From: Apostichopus japonicus
Taxonomy: Eukaryota > Echinodermata > Holothuroidea > Aspidochirotida > Stichopodidae
NCBI RefSeq assembly: GCF_037975245.1
Contig: NC_092579.1
Span: 20,898,666 to 20,962,665 of the forward strand
Direction of reading: 5' to 3'
DNA length: 64,000 nt
Shown here: piece by piece, positions 1 through 44,632 of the stretch
Layout: each line of letters begins with the position of its first letter
Numbering within the stretch: the stretch's first letter is position 1
Position numbers and translations under genes: made by a program
The notes under the pieces: model-generated
Told to the model about the DNA's origin: nothing
Database searches by the model: none
What the model saw: the letters and a program-made list of their open reading frames with translations, nothing else

Positions 1-356
1 TTTATTGGAAACATTAAAACTGGATGTCTTTAAAATATTTCTTCCTTGTAGCTTGGTAGCATGAAATCACTGGCTTAAATTACTCACTAAAAATGTCAGA
101 AAGTTTTTTAGTTCTAATCTTTTATGATATATTAAGACATATTATCATAACTTTATCAGATATCTTTGCATTCTATATTTCTTTGATCTCACAGGTGGGT
201 TACCCAAATTATTCAATTTGGCAAGAGTAATAATAAAAAAGACAATGCTTTGCAATATATATATTTTTTTTAAATTTCCTTTCCTTACTTTCAATTGTGC
301 TAGTTGTTGCTATTTAAATTAAAATAAATAAATATGCCTTTGTCTCTTAATTGTAG
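1..356. other. PRKDC intron, 3' part
   Basis: AT-rich sequence with no recognisable coding exon. It ends in a pyrimidine-rich stretch and the TTGTAG acceptor at 351-356 that precedes the first PRKDC exon in the window. Confidence 0.75.
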
Positions 357-3300
357 GTCAGTATACAGGAGTGAGCAAGCCATTACCAGAATACCATGTC
401 AAAATAGCTGGATTTGATGAACAGGTAAAGAAAACAGAATATTGATGAAAAGAAAACAGCAAAGAAATGATTGATTGTAAAGTGTTGTAACACTTTTATT
501 TTCCAAAATAATCTCATAGGATGCTAGCTGCAAAGCTTTCTTGATTTTTGATTTAGTTCAATTGCAGCAAGATATACAACCATCATGGCATATCTTTTGC
601 CTGCATTTAACCTTTGTTAAATTATATACTTATTTTTGCATTAATTTATATTATATTAATTTATTTTAATTTTGTATTATTTTAAATTATTATTTTATTT
701 CTGTATTATTTTAGTATTAATTTATTTATGTATTTATTTATTTATGCTCCGGCCGCCTCTCTCTTCTTTAGGTCAGAACCTTACAGTCTCTCAGAAAACC
801 GAAGACGATCAAGATACGCGGTCACGATGAAAAAGATTACGAGTTTCTGGTAAAAGGAGGCGAGGACCTTCGCTTGGACCAGAGAATCGAGCAACTGTTT
901 TGTATCATGAACGACATCATGGCCGAGGATACAGCGTGCAGCTCTCGTGAGCTGAACCTGACAACATACCAGGTCACACCTATGACATCCAGGTAAGCTG
1001 ACCAGCTATGGGGATTTTTAGTCATGATGTAATCTATCATGCTTATTTAGCTTGATAACTTCCATTTCTCTGTGACAGTTTAATTCATGACAACTGTCCT
1101 GTCAGTGGTTTTGCAGTGGGTTAGTTGTCAGACCTTATGGAGAGGTGCCTTGGCTATCAAGAATGATATTCCACTTTGGTATGTTTCATATGTAACTCAT
1201 TGGCTAGTTTTGTTTAGTTCAACAACATGTACTCTGGTGTCAGAAGTGGGATACATTTTTCCTACTTGTGTTTCCAACACATGGATTACTTTGCATTTTG
1301 CCTAATTTGATATTTAATCATTTCTCAATTCCATTGTTTTTTCGTTGCTTACAACTGAAAACACTTTCTATCCTCCACCCTCCTCCCCAGACTTGGTCTG
1401 ATAGAATTTGTGCCAAACACAACCACCTGGGGAGCATTCTTGAAGGTTAAGAGTCTTGACAAAGCCAAACTGGAGTAAGTGGATGAATATTCAATTAATC
1501 TCTTTTATTAATCTTTACAACATTTTAATCTACTGAATCACATATGCTTGAACAAATTCTGCATTTCAGCCTTTTGGCTAATATCATGCGTAGTATTTGA
1601 CGATGATCACACAGTCGGTCTCCGTGCAAATGTTGAGAGTTTCATATTTTAATTCTGCGTTAGCAAGATGTTATACTCGCTCTGTCTTTCATTCATTACT
1701 AAACCTAATATTTATCTTCTTTTCTCCCTCAGAGCATATGGAAATTGGGTCCAAAAGTTTCGTACTAAAAAGGACGAAAAGATTCACCTCACTTTCGCCA
1801 CAATGTACAAGTTAGTACATAGTAATATGAAAGTTAAACTAAATTAGTGTTGAAGCTGTCACCCAAGTTACTTGAATGTTATGTAACGAGGGAATTTCTT
1901 ACAACGGAAAATAATAACCTGCACATTGGACCGTTGTTCCCTACGAAGGTTTCAGATTATTTCTACTAGCACAAGACTTTTATGCTTATACTGCTATATA
2001 AAGCTTATAATGCTATGAAAAGTTGATCATGTCTCTAAGGCAAGGGTGGGCAACCTTTTTGAATGAATGGGCCAGATATAAGGAGTGAAAAATTAACTGG
2101 GCCGCACCTAACCAACGACCTGCTGTTGATTTCAAACCTTTGATTCTGAGGACTTTCAAACCATTTGGTGTGTGTACTTAATCTGTATTCACAAAAACAT
2201 AATGTCAATACAGTACAGTTGATACTTAATGGGGATAATAGGCTTACCTGACACCATCATTAGTGCCTATAAATTCTAAGCAGCTAGCTCGCTTTGATGA
2301 TGATGTAAAATAGATTCCTTTTTGTATCTTTCTTGAGACATCTCCGCAAAAAAATCACTGGCGGGCCACATGTTGCCTGCGGGCCGTAGGTTGCCCACCC
2401 CTGCTCTAAGGTATAAAAGAGAGTTGTTTGTCTTTCACAGGCAAGCTGGTTGTCAAGAAACAACTCACAACTTCCGGCAGTGCGAGGAAGGTATTCCCTG
2501 GGATTTGTCACGGTAAGTCATGTTTGCTCTCTTGTGAAATTTTTCTTATATTTTACGACATTCAAGGAAAGGTTTTTTTGTGAAGGGTATGTAACCTTTC
2601 TCCCCCCAGCCGTTCCTCACCTACCAATCTGATTCTTTATTTCTACCCAGGAAAGCATTTCTAGAGATGAGCGCCTCTCCGGAGGCCTTCTTGGCTCTGA
2701 GGACCCACTTTGCAAAGTCGTTTGCCACCCTTTGTATCTGCCAGTACATCCTAGGTATCGGAGATCGTCACCTGTCAAACTTCCTGGTCAGTCTAAATTC
2801 TGGCAGAATGATTGGTATCGATTTTGGTCATGCATTTGGATCAGCTACTTTGGTAAGTTTTGACGATTCATTGCAATGTATTCAGACAATATTCTCAACA
2901 TGAAGCTAGAGTGAATGAATTCAAACGTTTATTTCCCCTTCAAGATCCTCCCTATTCCGGAACTGATGCCGTTCAGACTCACCCGTCAAATCGTGAATTT
3001 GATGATGCCCATGAAGATTGATGGACTGCTTAAGAATACAATGGTTCACTGTTTGAGGGCGCTGCGTCAAAACCACGACTTGTTGCTGAACACCATGGAT
3101 GTCTTTATCAAAGAACCTTCGGTAGATTGGAAGGTGAGTGATGAGTTGACCTTAATGCTCAACGTTAACTTGTAGTAGTACTTTGTATATGATGTGTTTG
3201 ATAAATTTCCATATGATGAAATGATAAATTTCCATTTTGACAGCAATTTGCAGATAAAACAGCCAGCAAGGGTCAAGGTTTGGAAGAGATCTCCAGTGAC

Positions 3301-3748
3301 GCTCTCTGGTATCCGAAAGAGAGACTTTTGATCGCCAAAGCTAAGCTGGAGGGTGCTAATCCTGCCTACATCACAGAGTAAGTAGTCTCCTCCAGTTCAT
3401 TTTCAAAATGGTCAGGTAGAATTGGTCAGCATATTGGTCAGTATAATTGTTGAATGTTCAGCATAATATATTTGTAAACATTTGTTCATGAGCAAATAAA
3501 AAAACAGTCCTTTCTTTGGTTATGTTGTTGCCAGGAGGGAACTTGAGAAAAGTGTCCATGGAAAATCCACTTCCCTGCAGAAGTTCATTGCGGTAGTTCG
3601 AGGCGATCACCGAGTCAATATACGAGCACAGGTAGCCAGGGAGCCGTCTGGGTTGAGTGTAGAGGACCAGGTCGCTTGTTTGATTGAGCAAGCCACAGAT
3701 CCCAATATCCTTGGCCGGACATACCAGGGATGGCAGCCGTTCATATGA
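357..3748 (+). CDS. PRKDC: PRKDC (DNA-PK catalytic subunit), last nine exons
   Basis: DNA-PKcs is the nuclear PI3K-like Ser/Thr kinase that Ku recruits to DNA ends in non-homologous end joining. Exons with GT/AG borders and matching phase: 357-424, 772-992, 1391-1474, 1733-1810, 2441-2512, 2651-2852, 2945-3133, 3244-3377, 3535-3748. They join into 419 residues plus TGA; the 5' part lies outside the window. Counting from the first whole codon, PKTIKIRG (32-39) holds the ATP-binding region, GIGDRHLSN (209-217) is the PIKK catalytic loop with D212 and N217, [12 protein letters not shown] (229-240) is the metal-binding segment with D231, and [11 protein letters not shown] lies in the following exon. 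The last ~33 residues are a FATC domain ending [18 protein letters not shown]. Human DNA-PKcs closely matches these blocks and ends in EGWEPWM, so the final two residues differ. No frameshift or stop is seen. ATM/ATR are excluded by the strings shared specifically with DNA-PKcs. Confidence 0.97.
1564..1640 (+). repeat. Repeat with U2-snRNA-like head, copy 1
   Basis: Lies in a PRKDC intron. It begins CAGCCTTTTGGCTAATATCA and continues CGTAGTATTTG, resembling the conserved 5' part of U2 snRNA (GGCCTTTTGGCTAAGATCA, GTGTAGTATCTG). It continues into a non-U2 body containing GATGATCACACAGTC, which is shared with the copy at 39619. A shared non-U2 body suggests a dispersed SINE-like family rather than a U2 gene. 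Confidence 0.5.
2041..2403. mobile_element. hAT-type MITE in a PRKDC intron
   Basis: This 363-bp insert has terminal inverted repeats CAAGGGTGGGCAACCT (left) and CAGGGGTGGGCAACCT (right end, reverse complement). It is flanked on both sides by the 8-bp direct repeat CTCTAAGG (2033-2040 and 2404-2411). CAGGGGTGGGCAAC-type ends with 8-bp target duplications are typical of the hAT superfamily. No transposase ORF is present, so it is non-autonomous. It lies 37 bp upstream of a PRKDC exon acceptor. Confidence 0.9.
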
Positions 3749-4091
3749 AAACCATGTTGTAAGGAGTATATTTCTTCAGGAATATGGAAACACTAATTTT
3801 TCAGGCAAGAGAGACACATGGGATGATTCTATAATGTCTATATTCTCACAAGTAATCATGTAAAGCAATGATTTATATAATACTACTACTACTAACACAA
3901 TGTTGATACTTTTTGGACAAGACATGAATGAACGAAAGGGTTCGTTTCGTTTTCCATCTATAACATTTACAATTACTATGGACAATTAGTACAGTTGAAT
4001 CTGAGCATCTATGTCAGTTCCTAATGATCCAATCATATCCTCTCATTGTAAGAATGATCACACTTATTTGAGTTGTCTTTGCATAGTTTAA

Positions 4092-4097
4092 TTTATT
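4092..4097 (-). terminator. Probable poly(A) signal of the MOLO1-like gene
   Basis: Canonical AATAAA on the minus strand, about 195 nt downstream of the TAA stop at 4294-4292. Cleavage would be expected roughly 10-30 nt further on. Confidence 0.55.
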
Positions 4098-4186
4098 GTT
4101 ATGTTAACCCAGCAGTTTTGTACATTTTATAATTGCTAAACCGCTAAGAAGGGTACCTCATGCCATCTTGTTGACGACACCCGATT

Positions 4187-4290
4187 CCATACTTCCATGG
4201 TATGGTAATACTGGGTATCATACTTTAATGGTATGGTGATACCGGGTTTCATACTTTCATGGTATGGTGATGTTCCATACTTCCATGGTG
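4187..4290. repeat. Short degenerate tandem repeat in the MOLO1-like 3' UTR
   Basis: About three imperfect copies of a ~35-bp unit built on CATGGTATGGTgATaCcGGGT and TcATACTTtCATGG. CCATGG and TATGGTA recur with partial dyad symmetry. It ends within 10 bp of the stop codon of the minus-strand gene, so it would be transcribed in the 3' UTR. Confidence 0.7.
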
Positions 4291-4291
4291 T

Positions 4292-37078
<32,787 letters not shown>

Positions 37079-39618
37079 ACTCAGTGCAGTTGCTTTGTTA
37101 TGTGTTCCTTCACTGATGCAACATGTTTTCATGTAGGCTACTCGAACATGTTGTTGTTGTTGTTGCAATGGACAAGTATGTAAGTTCACCGGTATGAATA
37201 ACTACATAGTTCACTGTGTACATGTCACACACGTGCAAGTCATTTTGTAGGCAGTGACTGTCTAAACATACCGGGCCGCTATTAAGCTATCATGCCGGTA
37301 GACTCCCATTGAAACACAAACTAAAAGTAAATTTGTGCTAAAAAAGCAGAAGAAAATCGAATATATCCTCAACAGTTTGTATTAGAATTCAGTTGGTCTA
37401 CCCGTTGTTATTCAACTTAGCTATCTACACGCGTCCATTGTGCCTATTAATCTCGTAGGCACGTATTGTATGGTAAAGCAAGTTCATCGTGCAGTTTACC
37501 AATGCGGCTTTGTAGTTGCCTATACATATTCAACGACTCGCCTGCTTGCTCTCTTGTTATGTAAAGTAATCAATTGCAGTTTCCCAAAACAATTCTTCTG
37601 ATCCGTTTTGCTATTTAAGTATATCAATCGGTCATAATTGAAAGAAAGCTAAACTTATATGTTTGCTTAGTAACCAAATCTTCAACACTGAAAGTGACAA
37701 GCATGTATGTGGCTTTTTATTCCACACTGCCGCGGCAATTTGATAGATTCGTGCATATCTGTCTTCGAGACTATACGTAAACTTTTAATGTCCATATAGA
37801 CAGTAGTAAGGGCTGACTCGAAATTAATAATTAATGTGGAAAGGAAAAATCCTTGTTCCTTTAGAGGTAATAACATTGCCGCGTGCATTTATTATCAACT
37901 TCGGAAACCTACTGTAGGGTACAAATTATCATTGTATAGGCCCTGGGTGTTAGTTCAACGATTGATTTCATTTTCAGCTAAAGCTGTATTGGAAACTTGT
38001 CAACGGCGCTGTTCAACATTTTTGCGCACCAGAATGTGTGTTTTGTTCTATTTATTTCCACAAGTGTTCTAACTAACCGTTCACCATGCTAATTTTGATT
38101 AGACCAAAAATGTTGGGGAGACGGCTTTACAGAAATGTTTGAGCCCATCTGGAGTTGGAGGGGCACCAGCCGTTAAAGGAGGGGCACAATACTCATGTGT
38201 TTTTACTTGTAGATTTAGGTTCACATGATGGTGGGATATATTAAGGGGGTGGGAGAACACTAGTCTGAAAGTGGAGGGGTAGGCCCCGTGAGCCAGCTTG
38301 GCTAACGGACAGCTGTGGAGGGGTTCATACTCAAATGGAGCCATAAAGCCACCTTAGACAAATGATCAGTGAATGATAAAGACTGATATACACTGCGAGT
38401 CGTGTTGAGATAAAACATTTTCTTGAACACTTTTTATGGCAATTTAAGTCTACCAAAGCTGAAGCTCAGTGGGAGATCTGCGGCAGTATTTTAATTGAAA
38501 GGTTCCTTACAGTAATGAAACAACCAAGGAGCCGTTATTGCTGTATATAAGTTCATGATGTATGTGTTTTGTAAATAGGTCAACGCGCAAAAGGATGTAT
38601 ATCTCTGTACATATACTTTCTGACTATTTTCAATGGACTTATCAAATAGTCCAAGTAGAAACTGGTACAGTATATACATACTTGCAAAATAAAAGTCAAC
38701 ATGGATGGAGAAATTGATAACCTCTCTAAAAAAAATGTGCAGGCCACCCCTTCCCCTATACAATGGTTATAGAATGATCGACATGCTGTGTCTAATGTTT
38801 TACAATGTGGGTGCTTCTATTGAAGAATATATAAGTTACAATGGAACAAGGCACCATCATATGATGATGACCTATAATCGTGTATTGCAGCATTTATAGC
38901 AATCTGCCACTGTAAATTGTTTTCTATACTACAAGTAGTCTTTTTCTTCTGTAATATTATCTTATTTTCATTTTGCCAATTAATCTTGTTCTCTCAGACG
39001 TCTTCGGTGATGCATGGTGACTCTATATGTGCATTCTTTAAGTTGTCATGAAATACAATTTATCACATAACGTAAAAAAGGGTGCACATATACCACAAAG
39101 ATTTAATCTTCATCGTCATTTGCTTGGAAGGTACAGCAAGGACTTTGTCGTGTTGTATCGTAGGCTTCCTAATTAGCTTAATTTCTTAATTAGCAATTAG
39201 GCCAACATAGGCAATTGCAGCAAGAGCAGGCTGTCATCTCAGGTCCAACAAAGTTGTTATGACCATTTCTTGGGTTGAATTCTACTTTCCTATCCTAGCA
39301 ATTGGATAAAGCCTAGGCCTATAGTTACTACTACGTACAACGAGAACTTTATATATCTTCTGTTTTAATAGAAATATGACGAATATTCCGTTCCGTTTTC
39401 CATTCAGCGATGGTGGCCATGGTGAAGTATGTTCCTCGTGCACGGAGTTTTTCTTCGGGAAATTTCCCACAAACAAAGCTACTTGAAGTGCTATAGAATT
39501 ATCGAGGGCGCTATTGAAAAATGTTAACATGAATAAATCATTAATTCGCAAATCACCCGAAAACCAGGACATGCTATGAATGGAAACACCTTGTAATTAG
39601 TGTTAGACAGTGGGATTG

Positions 39619-39760
39619 TGAAACTGCAATACTAGCCTTTTGACTAACATCATGTGTAGTATTATGTTCCCTCTCTAGGGGAATCGTGATACACACCTGG
39701 CGATGATCACACAGTCACTGTCTGGATGCAAAGGGGACTGGGGTTGAGAGCGGATCAGTT
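39619..39760 (+). repeat. Repeat with U2-snRNA-like head, copy 2
   Basis: TAGCCTTTTGACTAACATCA and TGTGTAGTATTATGTTC resemble the 5' end of U2 snRNA (GGCCTTTTGGCTAAGATCA .. GTGTAGTATCTGTTC). A non-U2 body follows with GGCGATGATCACACAGTC, also present in the 1564 copy. This copy has about 35 bp more between head and body. The substitutions indicate a retroposed repeat, not an active gene. Confidence 0.5.
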
Positions 39761-40024
39761 TGTTTTTTTTTCGTGCACAGATTCTTTCATGGGTGCCTTT
39801 TCTTAAAAAGTATACTACCAGCCCATAGTAGGCAATTCTAACGTGAAGATAGAATCAGAAGGATTAACACTCATGGAATAATACACTTGAGCCGGTCGTC
39901 TGGAATCTATAAGGCTTTGCCTGCCGGTGCTGCCATTTGCTGATTGATTCTGTGATGTCACGAAAGAAACTGATTCTGTGATCTCCTAAAGCATCCATAT
40001 AAATAAATATTTAGTTTAATATAT

Positions 40025-40252
40025 AGTCATATATATATATATCTACACAAACACACACACACACATATATATATATATATGTATATATATAACTATATAT
40101 ATATATATAACTACACATATATAACTACATATATATATGTATATATATAACTATATATATATAACAATATATATAACAATATATATAACTATATATATGT
40201 ATATTGTTATATATATATATATATATTGTTATATATATATATATATATATTG

Positions 40253-40286
<34 letters not shown>

Positions 40287-40290
40287 TACT
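40025..40290. repeat. Complex (AT)n/(AC)n microsatellite
   Basis: AT runs are interspersed with ATATATAACTATATAT, ATTGTTATATAT and terminal ACACAC blocks. There are several internal near-repeats of about 25 bp. Frames reading [10 protein letters not shown] are artefacts. Confidence 0.9.
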
Positions 40291-40927
40291 TTATAGTATC
40301 CTTACATCTTGATTTTCATAATGAACTTTGCTGTTTCATTTGTTGGTTCTTTTCTTCCATCAAGCAATGTCAATAGGCCAAGTGTTCATCTCTTATTGCA
40401 TATTATCATCTTCGTAATCAGTTGCATAGCAACACGGTACTCAAAGACGATAGTTGAATGGAGCACCAACTTTCTGACGTAGGAACTGAGATTGCAATGA
40501 ATACAAATTCCGTATTCTTTCATTTTAATATTACACTGTTGCACAACTTTAAAACTATGATTTTTTTCTACTTGGTGTTTTGTTCAGTCTTTCTTCAAAA
40601 GGAAAAAAAAAGAAAAAATACCACTTTACATTGTCGTGTTACTCAAGACACCTGTACAGAATTCATAGCGATATTAGGCCTATACTTGTTATATCAGATG
40701 CGAGTCAAAAGGTCACAGAAAAAAGTCCTATCAAGTTTTCATATGAAGCCTTTTCAGTGTTTGACTCCTTGCCTACCATGCAGGGAAGGAATATAGTTTA
40801 TGGTGATGCTTAGATCGTGTGTATGTCTTTCGGTTTGTGACAAAGTGTATTGCTAACGTTTGCTCGTTATTCCTATTCATGTGGCATGTTAACAGCCAGT
40901 TAGGACAATTTTTTTCCACTTGATTTT

Positions 40928-40985
40928 ATTCTGGGAGGGGAGGGGGGTGGCGCTACATCCCGGAGGAATATATGAGGTTGCACCG
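40928..40985. repeat. Dispersed G/C-rich repeat, minus orientation copy
   Basis: Reverse complement reads GGTGCAACCTCATATATTCC then TCCGGGATGTAGCGCC and a C-rich run, parallel to the copies at 29176 and 42108. Confidence 0.35.
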
Positions 40986-42069
40986 CCAAATTTCATTTCA
41001 GATCCAGAAAGATATCCGTACTTTAATGAATTTTAATGCCATTTAAGCTATAGTGCCTTATGTTGTCGTCCCTGAACATGGATTTGATTGATTAAAGTTA
41101 CATATTATATTTTCAATATACCATTTTGTATAACGGTGAAATGAAACGCGTCATGCGCCAGGTTAGGTTTGAGAGACATTTAGGCCATATAATCCCCTTT
41201 TCTAAAGTCTTTTCTTTAATTATAGTATGAAAATGGGACACAATTCTTTATCCCATCTTTCCCGGTAACTACCGAATTGACTCCGGGGCTGTATCCATCT
41301 ACCTCCCCTCTCGTCTGATTGAAGTATGGTGTACCACCATATCCCAATGATACATGTGCAATAAGCTATATATGTGAGAGAATTGAATAAATAGTCTTTA
41401 TTTCTTGTAGGCCCAACTCGAATGAATGGTAAAATCCAATCTGTTCAATTATCTTGCCTGGATTTCATGAAAGTTTAAAATTCGCTAGTCATATTTATGT
41501 TAAATTGGATTATATTAAGGTGTATTTGATTGCTAAATTGATTCATGAAGGTAAATGAAATCAGGGACGTCTACTTAAACATTGATTAGTTTTAATATTA
41601 GTTACTATTATATTATATTTTTACTTTATTTTAGAATTTGATTATTTCTAAGTGCCAGATAAGTGTATTCCTACGTAAAATAAAAGATATATTTGTAGAA
41701 ACCCGTTTCCTTCGTCACATTGACGTCATCTTAACAATCAATTCTGTCTTGTGACAAATTAGCAGTTCTTTTTCTTTTTTAAGTGTTTAGTTTCAAAATC
41801 AATAATTAACATCCTAACTATAAATTACGATCGATCGTTTTTCTACAAATTTATTGACTTTTGCGAAAAGGACTGAAAAGGACTAATGACCCAGTAACTC
41901 TAAAATATACAACAAAACAAATATAACTGCATCTCCTTTTAGCTGTTAAGTTATAGGTTTACTTACCCGTGACCATTCACGTATGGTATAACGTGAGTGG
42001 AAAAAAATAAAGGTCACCTAATCACCGGTTGATTTGCGGTAATGAGGTTTCTCTATAGTTATCAATGGA

Positions 42070-42175
42070 CGGGGATGGTAGGGGGAGAGGGGAGGGGGAA
42101 GTCAAGGACGCAACCATGTATACTTCTAGCGGGTATATCTCCCCCAACCCCCCTCCCCCCCCCCTTGAGAGTTTC
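42070..42175. repeat. G-rich/C-rich inverted segment with dispersed repeat core
   Basis: A G-rich block (GGTAGGGGGAGAGGGGAGGG) precedes GACGCAACCATGTATACTTC, and a C-rich block follows, so the segment can fold back. The core resembles 29176 and 40928. Confidence 0.45.
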
Positions 42176-44249
42176 AACAACGAAAATGCAAATGAGCATC
42201 ATTTTGCATTCAAGCACCCTTCATTTCACATAACTTACAAAGAAATTATAAAGTAATACAAAGAATACCCTCCCATTGGAAAACCTCACCCCAAGACTAC
42301 AAAACATTTTAGCTCCGACATAACAATAATGGTGGGTGCACCCCTGATAGGGTAATGCAATTTTAGTGTGCAAATTACTTAGCTGGAGCCCTTACTGCTG
42401 CCTTCGAAAATTAAACATCATTACATTCCGGGGAATGGAGTGGGGTTGAATTTGAGTACAATTGAAGGGCAACTTTCGCAGATTCAAATTGTATTTTAAG
42501 ATTTAAAGAATCCAAATAAAGTAAACTCTCGGGCATAAATAACTACAAGCTTCAGAATTCTATCTTTACATAAATAATCCATTTTTACTGGCAATTTTAC
42601 GTCCACTATGTGCATGTTTAAACATACCCTCTACTATAATTCTTTGGGTACACTGATAGTATAAAGCCAAATTTAGTGAGTGGAGAAACTCGTGCTGACT
42701 TGTCCCTCTTTTAAATGAAGCATTTTCGTATTTTGATATGACCATAGCTTTACAAACTGAACTTAACTGCTAACTTTCGTAATCATTTCCAGTACTTGTA
42801 ATAGTCTTCGATATCTGTCATTCTTTCCAACCGGAAATATAGTAGAATATAATTAAAACAAAACGAATGTCTGTAATTTGGATATATGCAATACGATTTA
42901 TTCTCTTTATAACTGTATCATATTTTACTATAATAGTAACATATACTACATTGTTCAAGTGAAACTGACTTCATGAAAATAATGAAAACGCTGTAGAAGG
43001 TTTTCATCCAATACAACAAAATTCGCTTTACAAAGATAGGAACATTCGACCTCCATGGGGGCCATCCTTTTCATGACTTTAAAACTATTCATAAATCTAT
43101 CAAAGTATGACCATCCGTCCGTTATTACCAAAAGAACACAACATAACATTTGAAATCATCTTGAAATTATGAGCTACTGTATGCTTAACACTAGGTTGCA
43201 AGCGTGGTAAAATTAAATTCGTTAGGCTATAGGGCAACATTTACCGTCCTATCACACAGAAGCAATGCTACGAACTGAAGAATCTGTACACAGTCTGTAG
43301 ATTATCAACTGTGATTATAGTCATTGAAAGAATGGAAGCAATGAAAGGACAGTTCTTAAACATAACAAAACGTTAGCAAAGAGTGGAAAAAAATCATTAT
43401 CACCTAGTGTGCAATATTTGGAGTATGTCATCAAAACAGAAGACCAAAGGATCGATTTTATGCTCACATACATAATGTTCCATCAATAATGATAACGATG
43501 TGCATAGAGCAACAGATCACACTGTGAATGTGGGAGGAGTACAGATATTATGACTTGAGCACGATACAAAGACATCCGTACCTTACTTCTGAATGTAACT
43601 GTGACTGAACAAGAAAACAAAGGGCAGACAATTCCTTAATCTTTTTATAATTAATTTTTTGACGGCAAAATAAACAGCTTAGAAACAAGGCATTCATCTA
43701 AAGTTATCTTGAAAATCTCCTATAAGCATTAAAAAAAAAGAAGCCAAAAACAAGAAACATGCTCTCACAATTATAGTCATATTGATATTTAAATAAACTG
43801 AACAACAAACTGATCCAGACAACCCACTACACCTTACAATGCAGAAATATCAAACTGATTTTGTAAAGTTTTATGACACAAAGATTTAAGTTGCAGTTAT
43901 AAACAAACACTGCAACTGAAATATAAATATAATAGGAAAAGGGATTGGATTTTATGCCAAGTATTGCTGTAATAAATTGCATCCAATTTTTAACAGTAAA
44001 CTGTAAGGAAAAGGAGACGAAATTTTTCTTTCCAAAACATGGTTTACAACAAACAAACAACACCCTAAATATATTTAAAAAGGTTGGCAAAGGATTGAAT
44101 GAAATGAATATCTGAGGTAATGAGGAACATGAAAATTAATAAATTGGGAGTCAAAACTCAACCCCTTATCTTGACGAGTAATATACAAAAACGATTCTTC
44201 ACGCCACCGACGAATTAACTACCTGGATAAAGTGAATAAGAATAATGAT

Positions 44250-44262
44250 ATATATATATATA

Positions 44263-44306
<44 letters not shown>

Positions 44307-44322
44307 TAAATATATATATATG
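44250..44322. repeat. (AT)n microsatellite
   Basis: AT dinucleotide array with GTGT and AAAT interruptions, immediately before the 126-bp tandem duplication. Confidence 0.88.
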
Positions 44323-44346
44323 GCTTAATTAAGGTAATTTAGGGTA

Positions 44347-44632
44347 AATTGAACATATATCTAATATAGTCTGGAGAGGTCTCTAGATGGCCATACCGAA
44401 TGTCACGTGACACATACTAAGCACACTGATTGGCTGATCTAACATGTGCTTTAAGTTACAGAGTAAGAGGATATTGAACATACAGTATATCTAAAATAGT
44501 CTAGAGAAGACTCTAGATGGCCATAGCAAATGTCACATGACACTTACTAGGCACACTGATAGGCTGATCTAACATGTGCTTTAAGTGACAATGTAATAGG
44601 ATATTGAACACATATCAAAAATAGTCTAGACA
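44347..44632. repeat. Tandem duplication of a ~126-bp unit, about 2.2 copies
   Basis: Units start at about 44347, 44473 and 44602 (partial) with ATTGAACA..TATCTAA..ATAGTCT. Each full unit carries CTCTAGATGGCCATA, a TGTCACGTGACA palindrome (TGTCACATGACA in the second), CACACTGATtGGCTGATCTA and ACATGTGCTTTAAGT. Divergence between copies is modest. The function is unknown. Confidence 0.85.

Larger units (their letters stand above)
3749..4291. other. Convergent intergenic region between PRKDC and the MOLO1-like gene
   Basis: Holds the 3' UTRs of two genes that run toward each other. No AATAAA was found on the plus strand after the PRKDC stop. On the minus strand AATAAA lies at 4097-4092, about 195 nt after the MOLO1-like stop, so that gene probably ends near 4075. 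The remaining gap is short enough for the two transcripts to overlap. Confidence 0.7.

Noticed and set aside
40137-40376. 79-aa frame reading IYITIYIT
   Set aside because: Lies on an AT/ATTGTT microsatellite.
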